Source: Echinicola pacifica DSM 19836
GTDB lineage: Bacteria; Bacteroidota; Bacteroidia; Cytophagales; Cyclobacteriaceae
NCBI RefSeq assembly: GCF_000373245.1
Contig: NZ_KB890739.1
Coordinates: 410,441-474,440 of the forward strand
Reading direction: 5' to 3'
DNA length: 64,000 nt
Under the pieces are notes generated by a model. That model was not told where the DNA came from. It worked only from the letters and a program-made list of their open reading frames with translations, and made no database searches. Shown one piece after another: positions 36,224 through 45,173 of this stretch (positions are counted from its first letter, which is position 1; each line of letters begins with the position of its first letter). The position numbers and the translations under genes were made by a program.

Positions 36224-36255
36224 GAGGAATCTCTGCAAAGATTCCTCTTTTTTTT
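36224..36255 (+). terminator. Orphan Rho-independent terminator
   Basis: GAGGAATCT (36224-36232) and AGATTCCTC (36239-36247) pair perfectly around a 6-base loop, followed by eight T. No plus-strand gene of normal size lies upstream within 3 kb (the last ends at 33208 with its own terminator), so it should end an unannotated transcript. Confidence 0.8.
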
Positions 36256-36679
36256 GCCCTTTTTTGAACCGGGATTTATGGGAATTGCATAAATGACGTT
36301 AAATAAGGTTAAAATTTGAACCAGATTTTTAAGGTTTCGCAAAATGCCACCTGTTAATCTGCCCTTTTTTAGGCCTAAGTCCTTGTAATTGAGTCTATTT
36401 TGCTAAAATGAACCTAAAATCAAGCCCAAAAAGTGCCTTTAAAGTGGTTTTAATACGATAACAGTGATTTCTACGCTATATATTATCTTAATGTTATGCT
36501 ATTAAATCTAGCTGTTTTTATGTGTTATAGATACAGTTAATAGTTGCTGATTATTTGGCAGTCCTTGAAAAATTAATTTTCAGGAAGAAAAATTTTTTAC
36601 TCAGGTAGAAAAAAATACACAGAAGGAGTGATATCCTTCCTGCCTTTGGTTTAATTACATTGCCTAAAACCTAAAAACC

Positions 36680-36718
36680 AAAAAAAAAACCTCTGCAGCC
36701 TTAGGCTAAACAGAGATT
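36680..36718 (-). terminator. Terminator of the gene at 36762-37970
   Basis: On the minus strand CTCTG...CAGAG arms enclose an inner AGCC/GGCT pair and are followed by a run of ten T (36680-36689). It lies about 45 bp after the stop of the Gfo/Idh/MocA gene. Confidence 0.7.
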
Positions 36719-36761
36719 TTAGTATACGTCATATCACTTAAGAGGTCTTAAGCATTTTATC

Positions 36762-37970
36762 TTAGCTGTAATTATACTCAGGCTTCCATTCTTCTAAGGT
36801 ATTATGGAAGAGGGAATGGTTGGCGAGGTGGATACAGGTGGCTGTAGTGGCACCACTGATTACATTCGAAGCTGGCATCTGTTGCGTCTGGATGGATTTG
36901 TGGAAATCTTCCAGGGCGTAGATCGTTCCATCCTTGGTTTTTTCATCTAGAATAGGGATTCCTTTTCCGTCCTTCCAGGTAAGCTTAGTCGCACCAGAAA
37001 CTCCGTCCACAATTTGCAGCTCCTCCATTTTCTTTTGTTCAGGGTAGAAGTATCCTTCATCCATTAGGAGTTCGATGGTGCCTTCGGTTCCTTTGATACT
37101 GAAGGAATAGCCTTCACGGGCATTGCTGCAGGTCGCCCCAAAGTTACCGATCATTCCTGCCTTATCATATCGCAGGATTAATTGCACATTATCATAAGTC
37201 TCTCTGCCGTCCTTATAGTTATCAATGCCACCAGCACCCATGATGCGGTCTGGGTTGGTTTCGAATGCCCAGTTGATGAAGTCAATCTGGTGAGAGAGCA
37301 ATTCCGCGGGTAATCCCCCCGAATATTCCTTGTACATCCTCCAGTTGATGGCTCGCTCCATAGACGGATCCGGTACGGGTCTCTTCCAGTTCCAGTTACG
37401 ATCCCATCGGGAATCGATCTGGGTGATTTTGCCCATATATCCTGACTGGACCATATCTCGCACCTTATAGTATAATGGCGTATATCGATATTGGTGGCCC
37501 ACCTGTAGGGTAAGTTTAGGGTTTTGTTTCACCAGCTGGATGAGCTCCTGAGCTTCTGGGATGTCATAAGTCATGGTTTTTTCCAGATAGACATGGAGTC
37601 CAGCCTGCAAGGAGGCCTTCGCTGGGGCAAAGTGCATGTTTAGAGGAGTGGCGATCACCACTGCATCCAGATCCACCTTGTCTAGCATATCCTGATAGTG
37701 CTTATAGGATTTGCCCTTAAGTTTAGGGAATTTTTGGTAAACCTGCTCTAGCCTAAAGTCCATAATGTCACAGGCAGAAACAAGGGTATATCGGTCTGGC
37801 ATTCGACTAATTACGTGCATGATGCCTTTTCCTCGGTCACCACATCCGATGACTCCGACCTTAAGTGGTCCTTTATCTGAATTGGCGTTGAATGCACTCG
37901 CAATTGGGTAAGGGAATATGGAACCTCCTACAACCAAGCCCCCCGATTTGATAAAATCCCTTCTATTCAT
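36762..37970 (-). CDS. Gfo/Idh/MocA family oxidoreductase, Tat-exported
   Basis: A 402-residue NAD(P)-dependent oxidoreductase. A short twin-arginine signal NRRDFIKSG (residues 2-10) precedes a hydrophobic stretch, so export is likely. The Rossmann loop is VGVIGCGDRGKG, VVIATPLNMHFAPA follows, and YLEKTMTYDIPEA carries the lysine of the EKP-type motif (here EKT). GGLPAELLSHQIDFINWA provides the catalytic histidine region. It is the second exported member of this family in the window, only distantly similar to the one at 29888-31348. Substrate unknown; probably a sugar or glycan-derived compound. Confidence 0.87.
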   Translation of the reverse strand: MNRRDFIKSGGLVVGGSIFPYPIASAFNANSDKGPLKVGVIGCGDRGKGIMHVISRMPDRYTLVSACDIMDFRLEQVYQKFPKLKGKSYKHYQDMLDKVDLDAVVIATPLNMHFAPAKASLQAGLHVYLEKTMTYDIPEAQELIQLVKQNPKLTLQVGHQYRYTPLYYKVRDMVQSGYMGKITQIDSRWDRNWNWKRPVPDPSMERAINWRMYKEYSGGLPAELLSHQIDFINWAFETNPDRIMGAGGIDNYKDGRETYDNVQLILRYDKAGMIGNFGATCSNAREGYSFSIKGTEGTIELLMDEGYFYPEQKKMEELQIVDGVSGATKLTWKDGKGIPILDEKTKDGTIYALEDFHKSIQTQQMPASNVISGATTATCIHLANHSLFHNTLEEWKPEYNYS

Positions 37971-38449
37971 ACTTATTATTCATTATAATTTTAGTAACTA
38001 ATTTCTTGAATTCAATACCTGTCTATGCCCTAAATCCAGAATGCCTTGACAGAGGTCTGCTAGTCTATTTTTATAGTCTTTATGACCAAAACGAATGATT
38101 TTATATTGTATTATCCTTTCGAACTGCCTCAAAAAATCATTCTTTAGACTTTGGACAAAGTTTAAATATATAGTATTCTTTGATCAAAGAAAAGTAGATG
38201 ATTTTTAAATTGAAGTAAAAAGATGTTAATGGGTCATATATCTGGCTGTGAGGTAATTTATTAGGATTGCTTATCGTCCTATGGCGCCTCCTGCCAAGGA
38301 CGAGCCTTAAGCGATCACTTCTTGATCTTTGGGGGATTTTCTTCGAATATGATTCTTAAGTTTATATTTACATTAGTTTTGTAATGGCTGTTTTCCTCAA
38401 ATAATGAGAAAGGAGCGACAAGGTAATAAAGCATAAATAAGGTGATTAT
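37971..38449. other. Intergenic region, Gfo/Idh/MocA to NeuD-like gene
   Basis: A 479 bp divergent gap. An exact -7 element TAGTTTTG lies at 38374-38381, about 70 bp before the NeuD-like start, without a clear -33 element. No open frame, hairpin or repeat that I can support. Confidence 0.5.
38374..38381 (+). promoter_or_regulatory. -7 promoter element (TAGTTTTG)
   Basis: Exact TAnnTTTG match upstream of the NeuD-like/Crp gene pair; the -33 side is not convincing. Confidence 0.35.
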
Positions 38450-39046
38450 ATGTATCTATTCGGCGCTTCAGGTCATGCCAAAGCCATAATTTCGGCTCTC
38501 GAAAGCCAAAATATCCCTTTGATGGGGGTTTTTGATGATAATCCTGAGCTTGAGCTATGCCTAGGCTATCCTGTCCAGCGCTGGCCGGAGCAGGGGCTTC
38601 CTGCTGATACCAAGCTGATCCTAGCGATTGGCGTCAATAAAACCCGGGAGAAATTGGTTCAGAGGATAGGTGCGAGTCATAATTACGGGAATATAATTCA
38701 TAGGATGGCTTTTGTGAGTCAGCATAGCAGGGTAGGGCAGGGCACAGTCATCATGGCTTCAGCGACTGTCCAGGCAGCGGCACACATAGGAGACCATGTC
38801 ATTATAAATACCTCCGCCTCGGTGGATCATGATTGCCAGATAGGTGACTTTGTCCATATTGGCCCCAATGCCACTCTATGTGGTGGGGTATCTGTGGGTC
38901 ATGGAAGCTTGATCGGGGCAGGATGTACGATAGTGCCCGGGATACGGATCGGGCGAGACGTGGTCATTGGCGCAGGAAGCGTAGTATTGCGAGATGTGGA
39001 GGATGGTCAGCATCTAAATGGTCTTATAAAAATTGAAAAGAAATGA
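38450..39046 (+). CDS. NeuD/PglD-family acetyltransferase
   Basis: A 198-residue sugar O- or N-acetyltransferase. The N-terminal PglD-type nucleotide-sugar-binding fold begins LFGASGHAKAII, and a left-handed beta-helix of hexapeptide repeats follows (SASVDHDCQIGDFVHIGPNA with the catalytic histidine). Members acetylate UDP-linked sugars or sialic acids for surface glycans. No glycan synthesis cluster surrounds it. It overlaps the Crp/Fnr gene by 4 bp (ATGA), so both are probably co-translated. Confidence 0.85.
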   Translation: MYLFGASGHAKAIISALESQNIPLMGVFDDNPELELCLGYPVQRWPEQGLPADTKLILAIGVNKTREKLVQRIGASHNYGNIIHRMAFVSQHSRVGQGTVIMASATVQAAAHIGDHVIINTSASVDHDCQIGDFVHIGPNATLCGGVSVGHGSLIGAGCTIVPGIRIGRDVVIGAGSVVLRDVEDGQHLNGLIKIEKK

Positions 39047-39699
39047 ATAAATCATCTATACAATCAGTGCTTCCCGGATTCAAGGATCAGAAGTTATTAG
39101 ATGCGATAGAGGAGGTGGGGCAGGTCATCACTATGCCCGCCGGCACCGTTCTGATGGAGCCCGGCCGAACCATCGACAGGGTGCCTTTGGTGCTGGAAGG
39201 AGCCATCAAAGTCCTGAGGATGGACGAGGAAGGTAAGGAGCTGTTTCTGTACTATATCTACCCTGGAGAGACCTGCGCCTTATCGCTGAGCTGTTGCCAA
39301 AGTCGGCAGCTAAGTGAGATCAGGGCGGTGCTAGAGGAGGATTCCTTATTGCTTACCGTCCCTGCGGAGGTTCACGAGGCCTGGAATCAATCTTTTCCTG
39401 ATTGGAAGAATTTCGTTTCCCAAACCTATCAAAAGAGATTTCAGGAAATGCTGAAGGTCTTAGATTCGGTCGCTTTTCTGAAAATGGATCAAAGATTGGT
39501 CCGGTACCTTGTCGCCAAAAAAGAGAAAAATGGAGGTACAGAGCTGCATCTTACTCATCAGGAAATAGCAAATGAACTCGGCACTTCTCGAGAGGTGATT
39601 TCGCGCTTATTAAAGCAGCTGGAAAAGAAGAAATGGATTGAGCTAGGTAGAAATAAGATTGATGTAAGAGCTGATTTGGAGGAGCTGGACTGGAAATAG
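39043..39699 (+). CDS. Crp/Fnr family transcriptional regulator
   Basis: A 218-residue regulator with a cNMP-binding-like beta-barrel (about 20-115), a dimerisation helix (about 115-145) and a C-terminal winged helix-turn-helix: LTHQEIANELGTSREVISRLLKQLEKKKWI. CALSLSCCQSRQLSE in the effector domain contains three cysteines, but the classic FNR N-terminal iron-sulfur Cys set is missing. It may sense redox or a sulfur compound and could control the sulfur genes at 41-44.8 kb; that link is inferred from position only. Confidence 0.85.
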   Translation: MNKSSIQSVLPGFKDQKLLDAIEEVGQVITMPAGTVLMEPGRTIDRVPLVLEGAIKVLRMDEEGKELFLYYIYPGETCALSLSCCQSRQLSEIRAVLEEDSLLLTVPAEVHEAWNQSFPDWKNFVSQTYQKRFQEMLKVLDSVAFLKMDQRLVRYLVAKKEKNGGTELHLTHQEIANELGTSREVISRLLKQLEKKKWIELGRNKIDVRADLEELDWK

Positions 39700-39731
39700 A
39701 GTAAGCGCCCGCCGCTTTCCCAAGGTCATTA

Positions 39732-40538
39732 TCACTCTGCTTTCAGCACAAGCATGGGGACCGTCACCTGCTGAGCCATTTGAGCGCAGCGACTGGTCTT
39801 AAATAGATAATCCAAAAATCCCTGCTGCTTGGAAACCATCACCAATATGGTTTTTGGATGTTGCTGACAGTAGGCAAGGAGGGTTTCGCAGGTCTCTGAT
39901 CCCTCCAGAGACATGAAGCTGAAGTGTCGGCTGGGGTATTGCTTTTGGAGGTTTTTGGTAAGGCTAGTGAGCGATTGTTGAAGATCCGTTTTTTCCTGAT
40001 TGATGTGGATGAGGTTATATGGAAGGTTAAACTGCCGCGTAATTTCTATGATAGAAGTGAATTTGGAGGCTTTCAGGTCTTTTGCCGCCACAGCAAGTGA
40101 TAGGCTGCTGATATGTTTGAATTTGGATTTTCCGGGAATCATCAGCACCGGAGTCTGGCTGCTGCGGATGAGATCGGAAGCCGTGGAGCCAAGCAATACC
40201 TTGGATAGGCCAGACTTCCCAGTGCTCCCTATCACTATCATATCGTACTTTTCCTCTTCAGCAATTTGAATTAGCGCATCGCTAGGATTTTTTTGGAGGA
40301 TAAGGCTATTGCTTTTGATCCCTTTTCCTTCTAAGACATCAGACCATTTCCTAATAAGTATTGCCCCTTGCTTTTCCATATCAGCAGCATAACTGGCCGT
40401 TTGAGCTGCAAAATCATAGATTAAGGTATAGGCATGTACCAAAGTGATGCTGGCATCGAGTGCTTTGGCCAGGCCAGAGGCAAACTTAATTGCATTCTTT
40501 GACGATTTAGAGAAATCCACTCCTACTAATATCTTCAT
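39732..40538 (-). CDS. Universal stress protein with two UspA domains
   Basis: A 268-residue tandem-Usp protein. The first domain (1-145) starts ILVGVDFSKSSKNA and ends with the ATP-binding loop GSTGKSGLSKVLLGSTAS. The second (about 150-268) lacks that loop. Two-domain forms are common in Bacteroidota and respond to stress or energy limitation. It converges on the Crp/Fnr gene. Confidence 0.9.
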   Translation of the reverse strand: MKILVGVDFSKSSKNAIKFASGLAKALDASITLVHAYTLIYDFAAQTASYAADMEKQGAILIRKWSDVLEGKGIKSNSLILQKNPSDALIQIAEEEKYDMIVIGSTGKSGLSKVLLGSTASDLIRSSQTPVLMIPGKSKFKHISSLSLAVAAKDLKASKFTSIIEITRQFNLPYNLIHINQEKTDLQQSLTSLTKNLQKQYPSRHFSFMSLEGSETCETLLAYCQQHPKTILVMVSKQQGFLDYLFKTSRCAQMAQQVTVPMLVLKAE

Positions 40539-41070
40539 GTCTTGGGTTTTTGTGAAATCAATTAAATATACTTTTTTACCAACAAAAGACCATAGCCATT
40601 TTCATTACTTTTTTGGTTCCATTTAGATTCCTGAGGAAGTTGTTTTATAGCCTTTCGGCAAATAAAAGGACTGTAATATGCTGGTAGTCAATGGTAGCGA
40701 GACCTTTTTGTGAAGAAAGTGTTTGAAGTGATAATAAGCAATCTTCATCTATATAGACCTTCTTGTTGACCAATATAAAATGCAGGAATATGCAAGCGAT
40801 CATGCTTTGCATAGCCCTTTGTGATTTAAAAGACCTGAGTTTTTTTGGCCATCTAACCAATGTCAGAGCCATTTGTGACGGTTTTTGGTAAGTTCTTTGC
40901 AGTTATTTTTTTCAAAATAAATCGGTGATCCAAATCTAAAAGAATCAATCGTTGTTTTTCAGCATGATTAAATAAGGGTGTTTTTAAAACTATAGTGCTT
41001 AATGTAACATTTATCACTGTGGATCCGCTTTCATTGGAGTAGTTTTGGAGTATCAAAATGAGATTATCAA
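40539..41070. other. Intergenic region, Usp to TSUP transporter
   Basis: A 532 bp divergent gap. Two short minus-strand open frames (40645-40872 and 40853-41107) lack family features; I do not call them. The TAGTTTTG -7 element at 41040-41047 probably serves the transporter gene. Confidence 0.5.
41040..41047 (+). promoter_or_regulatory. -7 promoter element (TAGTTTTG)
   Basis: Exact TAnnTTTG 23 bases before the TSUP transporter start; the upstream -33 element is not clear. Confidence 0.4.
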
Positions 41071-41871
41071 ATGGAGATACAACAGATAATAGGGTATTTG
41101 GCGGCAATATTAATCGGTCTTAGCTTAGGCATGATTGGTGGTGGTGGGTCGATATTGACTGTGCCAATTTTAGTTTATTTACTTCATGTGGAGCCGGTTT
41201 TGGCAACGGCCTATTCCTTATTTGTGGTGGGGCTGACCTCATTAGTAGGCTCTGCCAAGTATATGAAGGCCCAGCTGATCTCTTATAAGGCAGCCTTAAT
41301 CTTTGGCTTGCCCTCCATGGTCGCGGTGTTTGTCATTCGCAAATTCCTCATTCACGCGCTTCCGGACGTTATAGGTACATTTTGGGGCTATGAGCTGTCC
41401 AGAGATGTCTTCATACTCTTGCTATTTGCGATTTTGATGATGCTGGCCGCGATATCCATGATCAGAAACGGGGAAAAATCCGAGCCTTCCGATCAGAATA
41501 GTTCGCTTAATGTTAAGGTGATCTTTCTTGCTGGCTTATTGGAGGGAAGTATCACAGGGATCGTTGGTGCCGGGGGAGGGTTTTTGATTATCCCAGCCCT
41601 GGTATTATTAGCACATCTCCCCATGCGGACGGCTGTGGGAACCTCCTTATTGATTATCGGCGTGAAATCCCTCATTGGATTTACTGGTGATGTGATGGAG
41701 CAGTCGATCGACTGGATGTTTTTGGTTTGGTTTTCGGCCTTGAGTGTGGTTGGGATATTCATAGGCGCACGATTTGCTAGCCGAGTTGATGAGTCCTCCC
41801 TTAAGAAAGGATTTGGATGGTTTGTGTTAGTGATGGGGATATATATAGTCATCAAAGAGCTGGTTTTATAG
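41071..41871 (+). CDS. TSUP (TauE/SafE) family sulfite/organosulfonate exporter
   Basis: A 266-residue membrane protein with about eight helices. It shows the TSUP repeat architecture: GLSLGMIGGGGSILTVPIL in the first half and SITGIVGAGGGFLIIPALV in the second, each with the glycine-rich signature. It probably exports sulfite or another small sulfur anion. The next gene makes a sulfur-oxidation enzyme, supporting a role in sulfide or persulfide detoxification. Confidence 0.9.
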   Translation: MEIQQIIGYLAAILIGLSLGMIGGGGSILTVPILVYLLHVEPVLATAYSLFVVGLTSLVGSAKYMKAQLISYKAALIFGLPSMVAVFVIRKFLIHALPDVIGTFWGYELSRDVFILLLFAILMMLAAISMIRNGEKSEPSDQNSSLNVKVIFLAGLLEGSITGIVGAGGGFLIIPALVLLAHLPMRTAVGTSLLIIGVKSLIGFTGDVMEQSIDWMFLVWFSALSVVGIFIGARFASRVDESSLKKGFGWFVLVMGIYIVIKELVL

Positions 41872-42010
41872 CTTGATGGCACATAATTACCGCCTTAAGT
41901 GACAAAAATCACTGAACTTTAGTACTAATAAAATTAGTTTTACAATAGAAATATCAGAAAGCCTTTATAGGTTTTCATTTCAATAAACCGCAACTATAAA
42001 CACAGATATT

Positions 42011-43435
42011 ATGAAAGTAGAACAGATTTATACAGGATGTCTGGCCCAGGGAGCTTACTATATAGAGTCAGACGGGGAAGCCGCCATCATTGATCCACTT
42101 CGTGAAGTGGCGCCTTATATTAAGAAGGCTGAGCGCAATGGGGTGAAGATCAAGTATGTATTCGAAACTCATTTTCATGCAGACTTCGTGTCTGGACATA
42201 TAGACCTGGCTGAGAAGACCGGGGCACAGATTGTTTTTGGCCCTACCGATGCCAAATTGGGCTTTGAGGCCAAAATCGCCAAAGACGAGGAGGAGTTTTT
42301 TATTGGCAAAGCCAAAATAAAATTGATCCATACTCCGGGGCATACCATGGAGAGTTCATGCTATCTGCTATTCGATCCAGAAGGAAAACCAGAAGCTATT
42401 TTCACGGGTGACACCTTATTCATTGGAGATGTGGGGCGTCCGGATTTAGCACAGAAGGTTTCTTCAGACCTCACCGAGGAGAAGCAAGCTGGACATTTAT
42501 ATGATTCGCTGCGCAATAAAATTATGCCTCTGCCAGATCATTTGACAGTATTCCCCGCACATGGAGCAGGAAGTGCCTGTGGCAAAAATATGAGTAAGGA
42601 GACTTCTGACTCTCTTGGGAATCAGAAAAAAGAAAATTATGCCTTGCAGGAAATGTCCAAGGAGGAGTTTATAGAGAAGTTGACCGAGGGGCTTACTCCA
42701 CCGCCGGCGTATTTTCCTGAAAATGTGAAGATGAATATCGAAGGCTATGATAGCATCGATACCGTACTCGAGAGAGGGGCGACTCCACTGGATCCTAAGG
42801 CCTTTGAGGCGACTGCCAATGATACCGGGGCCGTCATGCTTGACACACGCTCACCGCAGGAATTTGCTAAGGGCTTTGTGCCCAATAGTATCAATATCGG
42901 AATCGATGGGAATTTTGCCGTATGGGTAGGGACCATGTTGCCGGATATTAAACAAAAAATACTCGTAATCGCTGAGAAGGGACGTGAAGAAGAAGTGATC
43001 ACCCGATTGGCGAGAGTGGGCTATGACTATGCCCTTGGATACCTCGAGGGAGGCTTTGAACAGTGGGAGAAGGCTGGTAAGGAAGTGGATCAGATCAAGG
43101 TCGTCTCTCCGGAAGAGCTGGCGGAGATCGCTCAGGACTCCGATCAGGAAGTAAATATCCTTGATGTGCGTAAGGAGAGTGAATATGAAAGTGAGCATGT
43201 GAAAGATGCCAAAAATGTCCCCTTGGACTATATCAATGAAAACATGGATGAGGTGGACCGCAATAAAACTTACTATGTCCATTGTGCAGGCGGATATCGC
43301 TCCATGATTTTCACCTCAGTACTGCGTGCAAGAGGCTATGACAATCTAGTGGATATCAAAGGAGGCTTTAAGGCCATTAAGGACTCCGAGGAATTTGAAC
43401 TTACGGATTTCGTCTGTCCTTCCACCAAACTCTAA
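42011..43435 (+). CDS. Persulfide dioxygenase-like MBL fold protein with two rhodanese domains
   Basis: A 474-residue enzyme. The N-terminal metallo-beta-lactamase fold has FETHFHADFVSGH near residues 51-63 and HTPGHTMESSCY, matching persulfide dioxygenases (ETHE1/BLH type) that oxidise glutathione persulfide to sulfite. Two rhodanese domains follow. The first (about 263-355) has lost the catalytic cysteine: the loop reads VIAEKGREE. The second (about 367-465) keeps it in HCAGGYRS. It sits between the sulfite-type exporter and two YeeE/YedE genes, all on the plus strand. Confidence 0.9.
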   Translation: MKVEQIYTGCLAQGAYYIESDGEAAIIDPLREVAPYIKKAERNGVKIKYVFETHFHADFVSGHIDLAEKTGAQIVFGPTDAKLGFEAKIAKDEEEFFIGKAKIKLIHTPGHTMESSCYLLFDPEGKPEAIFTGDTLFIGDVGRPDLAQKVSSDLTEEKQAGHLYDSLRNKIMPLPDHLTVFPAHGAGSACGKNMSKETSDSLGNQKKENYALQEMSKEEFIEKLTEGLTPPPAYFPENVKMNIEGYDSIDTVLERGATPLDPKAFEATANDTGAVMLDTRSPQEFAKGFVPNSINIGIDGNFAVWVGTMLPDIKQKILVIAEKGREEEVITRLARVGYDYALGYLEGGFEQWEKAGKEVDQIKVVSPEELAEIAQDSDQEVNILDVRKESEYESEHVKDAKNVPLDYINENMDEVDRNKTYYVHCAGGYRSMIFTSVLRARGYDNLVDIKGGFKAIKDSEEFELTDFVCPSTKL

Positions 43436-43556
43436 TCACCTTCTTGATAAGGCTTAGGGAGCTCCAGGGCCTATATATCGGGAAATCCGACCCTGGCTGA
43501 GTACCTATGACTTTGACGAAGTCAGTATACTACAGTAGGCTAAGCCACCCAATCCC

Positions 43557-43587
43557 AGGAACGGCCTTGCACACAAAGGCCGTTCCT
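43557..43587 (+). terminator. Rho-independent terminator
   Basis: AGGAACGGCCTT (43557-43568) pairs with AAGGCCGTTCCT (43576-43587), followed by CTTTATTT. It follows the MBL/rhodanese gene, separating it from the YeeE/YedE pair. Confidence 0.8.
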
Positions 43588-43690
43588 CTTTATTTCTCCT
43601 CAAATGTCTCTGCCCGCCGTAGGTAATGGTTTAAGATGAGGGCTTGGGGAGAAAGGGATTAATTCTAAAATCACCCAAATTAAAAATCAA

Positions 43691-44275
43691 ATGTTAGAAA
43701 TTATGAATTGGCTGCGAGAGCCGTGGCCATGGTATATTGCCGGGCCTTTATTAGGACTTACAGTGCCTGTACTATTATTGATAGGAAATAAGTCATTTGG
43801 GGTTTCCTCATCACTTCGGCATGTATGCGCGGCATGCGTTCCTGCCAAAATCCCCTTCTTTAGCTATAATTGGAAGAAGGAGATGTGGAACCTATTATTT
43901 GTAGCGGGCATCGTAATTGGTGGTTTCTTAGCCGCCACCGTGCTGACCAATCCCGCGTCTATGGTCGTTGCTGAAAGTACTCAGACGGACTTAAGAGCTT
44001 TGGGAATTACTAATTTCAATGACTTACTGCCTCATCAATTGTTCAGCTGGGAAGAAACGAACTGGTCCATTGTATTGATATTCTATGTATTGGGCGGTTT
44101 CTTGGTAGGATTTGGAACCCGTTATGCAGGCGGTTGTACTTCTGGCCATGCTATTATGGGAATCAGTACCCTGCAAGGTCCCTCTTTGGTGGCCACCATC
44201 TTCTTTATGATTGGGGGAATAGTGATGACTCACCTTTTTCTCCCCACTTTACTTCAGTTTGCCTTAGGCAATTGA
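43691..44275 (+). CDS. YeeE/YedE family thiosulfate transporter, first half
   Basis: A 194-residue membrane protein with about five helices and the conserved cysteine motif RYAGGCTSGHAIMG near residue 150, plus SLRHVCAACVPAK. In this family the cysteines bind and pass thiosulfate or sulfur anions. The Bacteroidota version is split over two genes; this is the longer half, followed after 28 bp by the second. Confidence 0.88.
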   Translation: MLEIMNWLREPWPWYIAGPLLGLTVPVLLLIGNKSFGVSSSLRHVCAACVPAKIPFFSYNWKKEMWNLLFVAGIVIGGFLAATVLTNPASMVVAESTQTDLRALGITNFNDLLPHQLFSWEETNWSIVLIFYVLGGFLVGFGTRYAGGCTSGHAIMGISTLQGPSLVATIFFMIGGIVMTHLFLPTLLQFALGN

Positions 44276-44303
44276 TAGATTTTCAGCAGCAAAATATATA
44301 GCC

Positions 44304-44759
44304 ATGAATGCAAAAACAATAGATAAGGCTCCTTCAGAGGAAAAAGGCCTTCAATTACTTAAATACTTGATCGTCGGGATATTTTTCGGCTTGATTCTGG
44401 TCAAATCAGAAGTGGTAAGCTGGTTTAGAATTCAAGAAATGTTTCGTTTCCAGTCCTTTCATATGTATGGAGTCATTGGTGCGGCGATCGCCGTGGGGAT
44501 GCTATCGGTATTCTTAATTAAGAAATTCTCCATAAAAACCCTGGCAGGAGAAACTGTCGAGATCAAAGATAAGGTGTTTAAAAAAGGACAAATTATTGGT
44601 GGTTTTATATTTGGATTGGGCTGGGCAGTGACTGGCGCATGTCCAGGGCCTATTTTTGCCCAAATAGGAGCCGGGTATTCCGTGACTTTGATCACCTTCA
44701 TCAGCGCTTTAGCCGGGACTTGGGTGTATGGTCGTTTTGCACATAAACTCCCTAATTGA
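44304..44759 (+). CDS. YeeE/YedE (DUF6691) family protein, second half
   Basis: A 151-residue membrane protein with about four helices and the cysteine motif WAVTGACPGPIFAQIG near residue 112. It completes the split YeeE/YedE transporter with the preceding gene, likely for thiosulfate or another reduced-sulfur anion. Confidence 0.88.
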   Translation: MNAKTIDKAPSEEKGLQLLKYLIVGIFFGLILVKSEVVSWFRIQEMFRFQSFHMYGVIGAAIAVGMLSVFLIKKFSIKTLAGETVEIKDKVFKKGQIIGGFIFGLGWAVTGACPGPIFAQIGAGYSVTLITFISALAGTWVYGRFAHKLPN

Positions 44760-44764
44760 CAATT

Positions 44765-44808
44765 AGCAAAGCCTAAGAGAGGAATCGATTCCACCCTTAG
44801 GCTTTGCT
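44765..44808 (+). terminator. Rho-independent terminator after YeeE/YedE pair
   Basis: AGCAAAGCCTAAG (44765-44777) pairs with CTTAGGCTTTGCT (44796-44808); the loop holds a smaller GGAATCGATTCC palindrome. A T-run follows at 44811. Confidence 0.88.
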
Positions 44809-44986
44809 GCTTTTTATCTGCTTTTTTGGCGGCCCTTTTTTAATAGTCCCATGTAGAACTAAATCTGAAATAGTATTTTATCATAGCTAATCCTTCTTGC
44901 CTCTTGAGGAAATAATCAGCCATGGGGCTGTAGTGAATAGCTAATGTTTCGAGTAGCGATTGTAGAGTTTACTTCCGCTTAGCTTT

Positions 44987-45022
44987 ATTTATGCTTATTA
45001 CTTCATTTATGCTTATTACTTC
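44987..45022. repeat. 18 bp perfect tandem repeat, two copies
   Basis: ATTTATGCTTATTACTTC occurs twice in direct succession (44987-45004 and 45005-45022). Probably a recent slippage duplication in non-coding sequence. Confidence 0.9.
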
Positions 45023-45173
45023 CAAAGCTTAAGCGAGAACAGATGTTACTGAGCGTGTTAAGCCATAGCTTTTTTGAAATCTAAAAATAGAGTCTAAGCT
45101 TAAGAGCGATGGTAGAGGCCAGGTGATATTACTTAAACGGGTCTCGTTAAGGAGATATTTTTTTTACGACCTA

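Larger units (their letters stand above)
35545..36761. other. 1.2 kb gene-poor region
   Basis: No protein-coding gene of normal length. It contains an orphan plus-strand terminator (36224-36255) preceded by an 18-codon open frame (36159-36215), and the terminator of the gene at 36762 (about 36680-36718). Between 35545 and 36150 I see AT-rich sequence with no repeats, no long open frame and only weak promoter-like matches, for example TTTG near 36070 followed 20 bp later by TAATTATC. It could encode a small RNA. Confidence 0.5.

Noticed and set aside
40645-41107. Two short minus-strand frames (75 and 84 codons) before the TSUP gene
   Set aside because: No family features, and the second overlaps the TSUP start; likely chance open frames.
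44987-45022. 18 bp tandem repeat as a regulatory array or attachment site
   Set aside because: Only two copies, no dyad symmetry, no integrase nearby; best read as a slippage duplication.
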